A model generated the notes under the pieces. That model was not told the DNA's origin and did not search any database. It saw only the letters and a list, made by a program, of their open reading frames with translations. Below, one piece after another: positions 57,932 to 64,000 of a stretch of 64,000 bases of DNA; positions within the stretch are counted from its first letter, which is position 1, and every line of letters begins with the position of its first letter. This DNA comes from Pseudomonas sp. MWU13-2105 (GTDB lineage Bacteria; Pseudomonadota; Gammaproteobacteria; Pseudomonadales; Pseudomonadaceae): contig NZ_JALLIY010000010.1 in assembly GCF_023242315.1 (NCBI RefSeq), positions 62,001 to 126,000 of the forward strand, given 5' to 3'. A program made the position numbers and the translations under genes.

Positions 57932-59869
57932 ATGGGCCAGACTCGTTTTGCCAGTGGGCGTCAATTGGATCTGATCTGCCTCGGGCGCCTTGGCGTCGAC
58001 CTCTATGCGCAGCAAGTCGGGGCGCGGCTGGAGGATGTCTCGAGCTTTGCCAAATACCTCGGAGGATCCTCCGCCAACATTGCCTTCGGCACGGCCCGCC
58101 TGGGGCTGAAGTCGGCGATGTTGAGTCGGGTAGGGGACGACCATATGGGGCGTTTCCTGGTTGAGTCCCTGGCCCGCGAAGGCTGCGACACGCAAGGTAT
58201 CAAGGTCGATCCGGAACGTCTTACCGCGATGGTGCTGCTCGGTCTCAAGGACCGCGAAACCTTCCCCCTGGTGTTCTACCGCGAGAACTGCGCCGACATG
58301 GCCCTGCGCGCCGAAGACATCCGCGAGGACTTCGTCGCCTCGAGCAAGGCCTTGCTGATCACCGGCACCCATTTCTCCACCGCCGGGGTCTACAAGGCCA
58401 GTATCCAGGCTCTGGACTACGCGGAAAAACACAACGTCCAGCGCGTGCTCGATATCGATTACCGCCCGGTACTCTGGGGGCTGACCGGCAAGGCCGATGG
58501 CGAAACCCGGTTTGTCGCCGACCAGCAGGTCAGCCAGCATGTGCAAAGCATCCTTCCACGTTTCGACCTGATCGTGGGCACTGAAGAAGAATTCCTGATC
58601 GCCGGCGGCAGCCAGGATCTGCTCACGGCGCTGCGCACCGTGCGCGGGCTGAGCGCCGCGACCCTGGTGGTCAAGCTCGGCGCGCAAGGCTGCACGGTGA
58701 TTCACGGGCCGATTCCGGCGCGCCTCGAGGACGGTGCGATTTACCCAGGGGTACGGGTCGAAGTGCTCAACGTGCTGGGCGCCGGCGATGCCTTTATGTC
58801 GGGCTTCCTCTGCGGTTGGCTGGAGGAGGCCAGCGATGAGCGCTGCTGCCAACTGGCCAATGCCTGTGGCGGCCTGGTGGTGTCGCGGCATGCCTGTGCC
58901 CCGGCGATGCCGACCCGCGCCGAACTCGATTACCTGTTCAACAGCCCGCTGCCGATCACCCGGCCCGACCAGGACCTGACCCTGCAACGCCTGCATCAGG
59001 TCAGTGTGCCGCGCAAAGCCTGGCGGCAATTGTTCATCTTCGCCTTCGACCATCGTGGGCAACTGGTGGAACTGGCCCATAAGGGCGGTCGCGATCTCAA
59101 TAGCATCGGCGAACTCAAGCTGCTGTTCATCAAGGCCGTCGAGCGGGTCGAGGCCGATCTGCGTCAACAGGGCATCGAGGCGGATGTCGGCCTGCTGGCC
59201 GACCAGCGCTTTGGCCAGGATGCCTTGAATGCCGCCACCGGTCGCGGCTGGTGGGTCGCGCGGCCGGTGGAAGTCCAGGGCTCACGGCCTTTGGCCTTCG
59301 AGCAGGGCCGCTCCATCGGCAGCAACCTGATTGCCTGGCCGCAGGAGCAGATCATCAAGTGCCTGGTGCAATTCCACCCGGATGACGAGCCCATGCTGCG
59401 TCTGGAACAGGAAGCGCAGATCAAGGCCCTGTACCAGGCTTCGCAGGTCAGCGGGCATGAATTGCTGCTGGAAATCATCCCGCCCAAGGATCATCCCTCG
59501 ACCTATCCCGATGTACTGTATCGCGCCCTCAAACGCCTCTACAACCTGGATATCTACCCGGCCTGGTGGAAGATCGAAGCGCAAAGCGCCGCCGAATGGG
59601 AACAACTCGACGCGCTGATTCAAGAGCGCGATCCGTATTGCCGGGGCGTGGTGCTGCTGGGCCTGAATGCGCCGGCCGCGACCCTGGCACAAGGCTTCCA
59701 GCAGGCCAGCCGGAGCCGGACCTGCCGCGGTTTTGCCGTCGGCCGGACGATTTTCCAGGAGCCGAGCCGGGCCTGGATGGCCGGTGAAATCGATGACGAA
59801 GCGTTGATCCGGCAAGTGCAGGCGACCTTCGTCGGCCTGATCGACGCCTGGCGTGCGGCGCGCGGCTGA
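57932..59869 (+). CDS. iolC: 5-dehydro-2-deoxygluconokinase IolC with DUF2090 domain
   Basis: A 645-residue bifunctional-type IolC. The PfkB kinase domain (about 1-325) has LGGSSANIAFGTARLGLKSA and the catalytic GAGDAFMSGFLCGW motif. The second half (about 330-645) is the DUF2090 aldolase-like domain (RQLFIFAFDHRGQLVELA ... NLIAWPQEQIIKCLVQFHPDDEP ... YPAWWKIEAQSA). It phosphorylates 5-dehydro-2-deoxy-D-gluconate, and the C-terminal domain may cleave the product. It is the first gene of the iol operon. Confidence 0.93.
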   Translation: MGQTRFASGRQLDLICLGRLGVDLYAQQVGARLEDVSSFAKYLGGSSANIAFGTARLGLKSAMLSRVGDDHMGRFLVESLAREGCDTQGIKVDPERLTAMVLLGLKDRETFPLVFYRENCADMALRAEDIREDFVASSKALLITGTHFSTAGVYKASIQALDYAEKHNVQRVLDIDYRPVLWGLTGKADGETRFVADQQVSQHVQSILPRFDLIVGTEEEFLIAGGSQDLLTALRTVRGLSAATLVVKLGAQGCTVIHGPIPARLEDGAIYPGVRVEVLNVLGAGDAFMSGFLCGWLEEASDERCCQLANACGGLVVSRHACAPAMPTRAELDYLFNSPLPITRPDQDLTLQRLHQVSVPRKAWRQLFIFAFDHRGQLVELAHKGGRDLNSIGELKLLFIKAVERVEADLRQQGIEADVGLLADQRFGQDALNAATGRGWWVARPVEVQGSRPLAFEQGRSIGSNLIAWPQEQIIKCLVQFHPDDEPMLRLEQEAQIKALYQASQVSGHELLLEIIPPKDHPSTYPDVLYRALKRLYNLDIYPAWWKIEAQSAAEWEQLDALIQERDPYCRGVVLLGLNAPAATLAQGFQQASRSRTCRGFAVGRTIFQEPSRAWMAGEIDDEALIRQVQATFVGLIDAWRAARG

Positions 59870-59911
59870 GCAGAGTATCTGATTGATGCACTTAAGCCTG
59901 AACACCTACCT

Positions 59912-59985
59912 TGTGGGAGCCGGATTTATCCGCGAAGAGGCCCCTGAGGTCGCCAAAAGCTTCGCGGGTAAGCACCGCTCCCACA
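59912..59985. repeat. REPIN (inverted pair of REP sequences)
   Basis: Two REP cores in inverted orientation (TGTGGGAGCCGGATTTATCC ... GCTCCCACA), 74 bp in all, lie in the 161-bp gap between iolC and iolE. They belong to the same family as 15823-15896. Confidence 0.88.
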
Positions 59986-60030
59986 GGTGAACGGTTGAAT
60001 ATTTTAGAGAAAACAATAAAAGGTGCAGCC

Positions 60031-60924
60031 ATGCCCGCTATCCGAATTGGCATCAACCCGATCTCCTGGAGTAACGACGACCTGCCTTCCCTGGGCGGCG
60101 AGACACCGCTGAGCACCGCCCTGAGCGAGGGCAAGGCCATCGGCTACGAAGGCTTCGAGCTCAACGGCAAATTTCCCAAGGACGCCAAGGGCGTCGGCGA
60201 TGTGCTGCGGCCTTACGACCTGGCCCTGGTTTCCGGCTGGTACTCCAGCCGCCTGGCCCGGCGCACGGCGGCCGAGGAAATCGATGCCATCGCCAGCCAT
60301 GTCCAATTGCTCGCGCAGAACGGCGCCAAGGTGCTGGTCTACGGCGAAGTCGCCGACTCCATTCAAGGCCAGCGCATCGCGCTGGTGGAGCGCCCGCGTT
60401 TCCACAGCGAGCAGGCCTGGCAGGAATACGCCGACAAACTCACCGAGCTGGCGCGCTTCACCTTGTCCCGGGGGGTACGCCTGGCCTATCACCATCATAT
60501 GGGTGCCTACGTCGAATCGCCGGCCGACATCGATAAACTGATGGCGCTGACCGGCAGCGAAGTCGGCCTGCTGTTCGATTCGGGCCATTGCTACATGGGC
60601 GGTGGCGAGCCGCTCGAGGTCTTGCGCAAACACATCGGGCGGATCTGCCACGTGCACTTCAAGGACGTGCGCAAGCCGGTGGTGCAGCTGGCGCGCAACA
60701 ACCTCTGGAGCTTCCCGGACTGCATCGTCAACGGCACTTTTACCGTGCCCGGCGACGGCGATATCGATTTTGCCGCGTTGTTGGATGTATTGCTGGCCGC
60801 CGATTATCACGGCTGGCTGGTGGTCGAGGCCGAGCAGGACCCGGCCGTTGCGCCGAGCTATATCTACGCCAAGAAGGGCTTCGACACCCTGCGTGGGTTG
60901 CTCGATCGGAGGAGCGGACAATGA
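60031..60924 (+). CDS. iolE: Inosose dehydratase IolE
   Basis: A 297-residue TIM-barrel dehydratase converting 2-keto-myo-inositol to 3D-(3,5/4)-trihydroxycyclohexane-1,2-dione. IGINPISWSNDDLPSLGGETPLSTAL at the start, AYHHHMGAYVE, LLFDSGHCYMGG and CHVHFKDVR supply metal and substrate residues. Start ATG at 60031. Its end overlaps the iolB start by 4 nt (ATGA). It follows a REPIN. Confidence 0.94.
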   Translation: MPAIRIGINPISWSNDDLPSLGGETPLSTALSEGKAIGYEGFELNGKFPKDAKGVGDVLRPYDLALVSGWYSSRLARRTAAEEIDAIASHVQLLAQNGAKVLVYGEVADSIQGQRIALVERPRFHSEQAWQEYADKLTELARFTLSRGVRLAYHHHMGAYVESPADIDKLMALTGSEVGLLFDSGHCYMGGGEPLEVLRKHIGRICHVHFKDVRKPVVQLARNNLWSFPDCIVNGTFTVPGDGDIDFAALLDVLLAADYHGWLVVEAEQDPAVAPSYIYAKKGFDTLRGLLDRRSGQ

Positions 60925-61730
60925 GCCTGCTGGTCAAGAGTCACGCCAAGGGCCGGACCCTGGTCGAGTTGCCGGCCGGCAGCCTGGAGTATGTCGGCTT
61001 TGCCGCCTACCGCCTGAGCCTGGGTGAAAACCTGCCGCTCAGCGCCGGTGACCAGGAACTGTGCCTGGTGCTGCTCGGCGGTCGGGTCAGCATCAAGGGC
61101 GAAGCGCCGGGGCAGGGCGCCTTCGACTGGGACAATATCGGCGATCGCCAGTCGGTGTTCGAAGACAAATCGCCCTATGCCGTCTACCTGCCACCCGGCA
61201 GCCAGGCCCAGGTGGTGGCCTTGAGCGATGTGCAGATCGCCGTGTGTGCCGCGCCCGGCTCACCGGCGGCGGGTCATGGCCCACGGCTGATCACCCCGCA
61301 AAGCATGAAGCGCAGCGTGCGCGGCAAAGGCGCCAACACGCGTTATGTCTGCGACATCCTGCCGGACACCGAGCCCGCGCACTCGCTGCTGGTAGTGGAG
61401 GTTCGCACGCCGTCCGGGCATTCGTCGAGCTACCCGCCGCACAAGCACGACACCGATGATTTGCCGCACCAGAGTTTTCTCGAAGAGACCTACTACCACC
61501 AGGTCAACCCGCCCCAGGGCTTTGTCTTCCAGCGTGTCTACACCGATGACCGTTCCATCGACCAGGCCATGGCCGTGGAAAACAGCGACCTGGTAGTGGT
61601 GCCCAAGGGTTATCACCCGGTCTGTGTGCCTTACGGCTACGAGTCGTATTACCTGAACGTGATGGCCGGACCCAAGCGCGTCTGGCAATTCCATAACGAC
61701 CCGCGGCACAGCTGGTTGCTGGACCTGTAG
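60921..61730 (+). CDS. iolB: 5-deoxy-glucuronate isomerase IolB
   Basis: A 269-residue double-cupin isomerase acting after IolE/IolD. The cupin metal motifs are visible: SYPPHKHDTDD ... SFLEETYYHQVNPPQGF, and VPKGYHPVCVPYGYESYYLNVMAGP. The start codon overlaps the iolE stop with GGAGGAG upstream. Length is standard. Confidence 0.94.
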   Translation: MSLLVKSHAKGRTLVELPAGSLEYVGFAAYRLSLGENLPLSAGDQELCLVLLGGRVSIKGEAPGQGAFDWDNIGDRQSVFEDKSPYAVYLPPGSQAQVVALSDVQIAVCAAPGSPAAGHGPRLITPQSMKRSVRGKGANTRYVCDILPDTEPAHSLLVVEVRTPSGHSSSYPPHKHDTDDLPHQSFLEETYYHQVNPPQGFVFQRVYTDDRSIDQAMAVENSDLVVVPKGYHPVCVPYGYESYYLNVMAGPKRVWQFHNDPRHSWLLDL

Positions 61731-61770
61731 GTCCGGCGCGATTTCAACTTTCCGATGGAGAACAAGAACA

Positions 61771-63273
61771 ATGAGTCAGGCTCCGGTTTTAGGTCACTAC
61801 ATCAACGGCCAGGTGCGCGACAGCGACGGCGAGCGTTTCAGCAATGTCTTCAACCCGGCCACCGGCAGCGTGCAGGCACGGGTCGCGCTGGCCAGCCGGC
61901 AGACCGTCGATGACGCCGTCGCCAGTGCCTTGAAAGCCTTCCCGACCTGGTCCGAGCAGTCGTCGCTGCGGCGCTCGCGGGTGATGTTCAAGTTCAAGGA
62001 ATTGCTCGATAAACACCATGATGAGCTCGCCGAAATCATCTGCCGGGAACATGGCAAGGTATTTTCCGATGCCAAGGGCGAGGTCACCCGCGGTATCGAG
62101 ATCGTCGAATACGCCTGCGGCGCGCCGAACCTGCTGAAAACCGATTTCAGCGACAATATCGGCGGCGGCATCGACAACTGGAACCTGCGCCAGCCCCTGG
62201 GCGTCTGCGCCGGGGTCACGCCGTTCAATTTTCCGGTGATGGTGCCGCTGTGGATGATCCCGCTGGCGTTGGTCACTGGTAACTGCTTTATCCTCAAGCC
62301 GTCCGAGCGCGACCCGTCGGCCAGTCTGTTGATGGCTCGCCTGTTGACCGAGGCCGGCCTGCCGGACGGCGTGTTCAACGTGGTGCAGGGCGACAAGCTG
62401 GCGGTCGATGCCTTGCTCCAGCACCCGGACATCGAGGCCATTTCCTTTGTCGGCTCGACGCCGATTGCCGAATACATCCATCAGCAGGCCAGCGCGCGTG
62501 GTAAGCGGGTCCAGGCCCTGGGCGGGGCGAAGAACCATATGATCGTCATGCCCGACGCCGATCTCGACCAGGCCGCCGATGCCTTGATCGGCGCCGCCTA
62601 CGGCTCGGCCGGTGAACGTTGCATGGCGATCTCGATTGCCGTGGCGGTGGGCGATGTCGGCGACCGGCTGATCGAGCGGCTGCTGCCGCGCATCGACCAA
62701 CTGAAGATCGGCGATGGCATGCAACGCGACAGTGACATGGGGCCGCTGGTGACCGCCGAACACAAGGCCAAGGTCGAAGGCTTCATCGGCGAGGGTGTGG
62801 CCCAGGGCGCGCGGCTGATTGTCGACGGTCGTGGTTTCAAGGTGCCGGGGGCGGAAAACGGCTTCTTTGTCGGGGCCACGCTGTTCGACAACGTCAGCCC
62901 CGAGATGAGCATCTACCAGCAGGAAATCTTCGGCCCGGTGCTGGGGATTGTACGGGTGGCCGATTTCGCCAGTGCCGTGGCGTTGATCAATGCCCACGAG
63001 TTCGGCAACGGCGTGTCCTGTTTCACCAGCGACGGCGGGATCGCCCGTTCCTTTGCCCGCAGTATCAAGGTCGGCATGGTCGGCATCAATGTGCCGATCC
63101 CGGTGCCCATGGCCTGGCACTCGTTCGGCGGCTGGAAGCGCTCCTTGTTCGGCGATCACCATGCCTACGGCGACGAAGGCCTGCGTTTCTACAGCCGTTA
63201 CAAGAGCGTGATGCAGCGCTGGCCGGACAGCATTGCCAAGGGCCCTGAGTTCAGCATGCCCACCGCCAAGTAG
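61771..63273 (+). CDS. iolA: Malonate/methylmalonate-semialdehyde dehydrogenase IolA
   Basis: A 500-residue CoA-acylating aldehyde dehydrogenase of the MmsA/IolA family, ending inositol catabolism with acetyl-CoA. Active-site features: VTPFNFPVMVPLWM, LGGAKNHMIVMPDADL and the catalytic cysteine in GSAGERCMAISIAV. The C-terminal FGGWKRSLFGDHHAYGDEGLRFYSR is typical. GGAGAA precedes the ATG. A separate mmsA for valine metabolism may exist elsewhere. Confidence 0.93.
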   Translation: MSQAPVLGHYINGQVRDSDGERFSNVFNPATGSVQARVALASRQTVDDAVASALKAFPTWSEQSSLRRSRVMFKFKELLDKHHDELAEIICREHGKVFSDAKGEVTRGIEIVEYACGAPNLLKTDFSDNIGGGIDNWNLRQPLGVCAGVTPFNFPVMVPLWMIPLALVTGNCFILKPSERDPSASLLMARLLTEAGLPDGVFNVVQGDKLAVDALLQHPDIEAISFVGSTPIAEYIHQQASARGKRVQALGGAKNHMIVMPDADLDQAADALIGAAYGSAGERCMAISIAVAVGDVGDRLIERLLPRIDQLKIGDGMQRDSDMGPLVTAEHKAKVEGFIGEGVAQGARLIVDGRGFKVPGAENGFFVGATLFDNVSPEMSIYQQEIFGPVLGIVRVADFASAVALINAHEFGNGVSCFTSDGGIARSFARSIKVGMVGINVPIPVPMAWHSFGGWKRSLFGDHHAYGDEGLRFYSRYKSVMQRWPDSIAKGPEFSMPTAK

Positions 63274-63308
63274 GCGATCTTCATCTTTGTCCGCGGAGAA
63301 CAAGAATA

Positions 63309-64000
63309 ATGAACCAGCCCCTGCGTTTCGCCCTGAACCGTATGGTTGCCCCACGTTTGTCGCTGCCGCAATTCATTGAACTGGCGGTGGCCCTGAAGGC
63401 CGATGCCATCGAGATCCGCAACGATCTCATGGGTGTCGAGATCGAAGACGGCACCCCGGCCGTGCGGGTCCGCGAGCTGTGTGCGGCCCACGGCATCAAG
63501 GTGCTGTCGATCAACGCGCTGTATCCCTTTGATGTCTGGAACGCCGAGCGCCGCGCGCAGACCCTGGCGCTGGCCGCCTATGCCCGTGACTGTGGGGCGC
63601 AGGGGCTGGTGATGTGCCCGTTCAACGATCGCGACGATCCGCGCTCGGAAGCGCAACGCAACGCCGGGTTGCGCACGGCCCTGAGCGAGCTGGCGCCGAT
63701 TCTGCGCGAGTATGGGATTCTCGGTTTTATCGAGCCGCTGGGTTTCGCGGAGTGCGCGCTGCGGCGCAAGCGCACGGCGGTGGAGGCGATCAAGGCGATC
63801 GGCGGGCTGGATGTGTTCCGCCTGGTGCATGACACCTTTCATCATCACCTGGCCGACGAACAGGAGTTCTTCCCCGAACTGACCGGCCTGGTGCACATCT
63901 CCGGGGTCGAAGACGGGAAAGCGCCGTTGGCGACCATCCGTGACGGCCACCGGGTTCTGGTGGGCGAGGCCGATATTCTCGGCAATGCGGCACAGATCGA
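63309..64000 (+). CDS. TIM-barrel sugar isomerase-like protein (IolI-like, 3' end outside window)
   Basis: The reading frame from ATG 63309 is open to the window end (about 230 codons). The sequence begins MNQPLRFALNRMVAPRLSLPQFIELAVALKADAIEIRND, with LGFIEPLGF and RLVHDTFHHHLADE carrying likely metal ligands of an AP-endonuclease-2 TIM barrel. This fits an inosose isomerase (IolI) or related epimerase of the iol operon. The rest of the operon (iolD, iolG) presumably lies beyond the window. Confidence 0.85.
   Translation, partial: MNQPLRFALNRMVAPRLSLPQFIELAVALKADAIEIRNDLMGVEIEDGTPAVRVRELCAAHGIKVLSINALYPFDVWNAERRAQTLALAAYARDCGAQGLVMCPFNDRDDPRSEAQRNAGLRTALSELAPILREYGILGFIEPLGFAECALRRKRTAVEAIKAIGGLDVFRLVHDTFHHHLADEQEFFPELTGLVHISGVEDGKAPLATIRDGHRVLVGEADILGNAAQI

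Noticed and set aside
59883..59897. FNR-like TTGAT run after iolC
   Set aside because: The second half-site is absent and no anaerobic gene follows.
1..64000. CRISPR array, insertion sequence, prophage, tRNA or rRNA
   Set aside because: No regularly spaced repeats, transposase or integrase genes, or tRNA-like cloverleaf found on reading. The only dispersed repeats are the two REPINs.

Overview
The window reads as chromosome of a denitrifying Pseudomonas. The nir-nor gene order, the nar operon layout and the GC-rich codon use are all Pseudomonas-like. The extra nnrS/norR genes, the iol locus and the two REP-type inverted pairs suggest the fluorescens lineage rather than P. aeruginosa; that placement is inference. 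Nearly all of the sequence is coding. I saw no tRNA, rRNA, insertion sequence, prophage or CRISPR array.

Region 1 (1-18.7 kb), nitrite and nitric oxide respiration. nirSMCFDLGHJEN runs leftward (cytochrome cd1 nitrite reductase, its c-type electron donors and the heme d1 pathway; nirN is cut by the window edge). nirQOP and norCBD run rightward (NO reductase and its maturation factors). After them come a small zinc-ribbon gene and dnr (minus strand), a 29-codon membrane-peptide gene, then nnrS, a small membrane gene and dnrN (Fe-S repair). The 589-bp gap before nnrS holds three GGT-N7-ACC (NorR-type) sites, divergent sigma-54 promoters and a REPIN.

Region 2 (18.8-43.3 kb), nitrate respiration and anaerobic metabolism. 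It runs norR, then pdxH-moaB-moeA (molybdenum cofactor), ubiUVT (O2-independent ubiquinone hydroxylation), a DGC-type metal-binding gene, narXL, narK1K2GHJI, a PpiC-type isomerase, moaA, and a class III ribonucleotide reductase. In the last of these the glycyl-radical segment is a separate 55-codon gene (nrdD, nrdD-C, nrdG). FNR-type boxes (TTGAT-N4-ATCAA or close variants) precede nirS/nirQ, norC, nnrS, pdxH, ubiU, the DGC gene, narK1, nrdD and an isolated DUF3079 gene. NarL 7-2-7 sites lie before narK1. Regions 1 and 2 therefore look like one physically clustered regulon answering to low oxygen (ANR/DNR), nitrate (NarXL) and NO (DNR, NorR).

Region 3 (43.4-56.7 kb), accessory metabolism. It contains an ftrABCD ferrous-iron uptake operon with a Fur-like site; a LysR-ttuC-dctA tartrate/D-malate module; a PEP-mutase-family gene; a LysR regulator with an old yellow enzyme, an NTF2-fold secreted protein and a VOC protein; an orphan secreted protein; a DyP-type peroxidase; and a small hypothetical gene.

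Region 4 (56.7-64 kb), myo-inositol catabolism. It contains iolR, then iolC, iolE, iolB, iolA and a sugar-isomerase-like gene cut by the window end. A GGAA-N6-TTCC operator lies before iolC and a REPIN between iolC and iolE.
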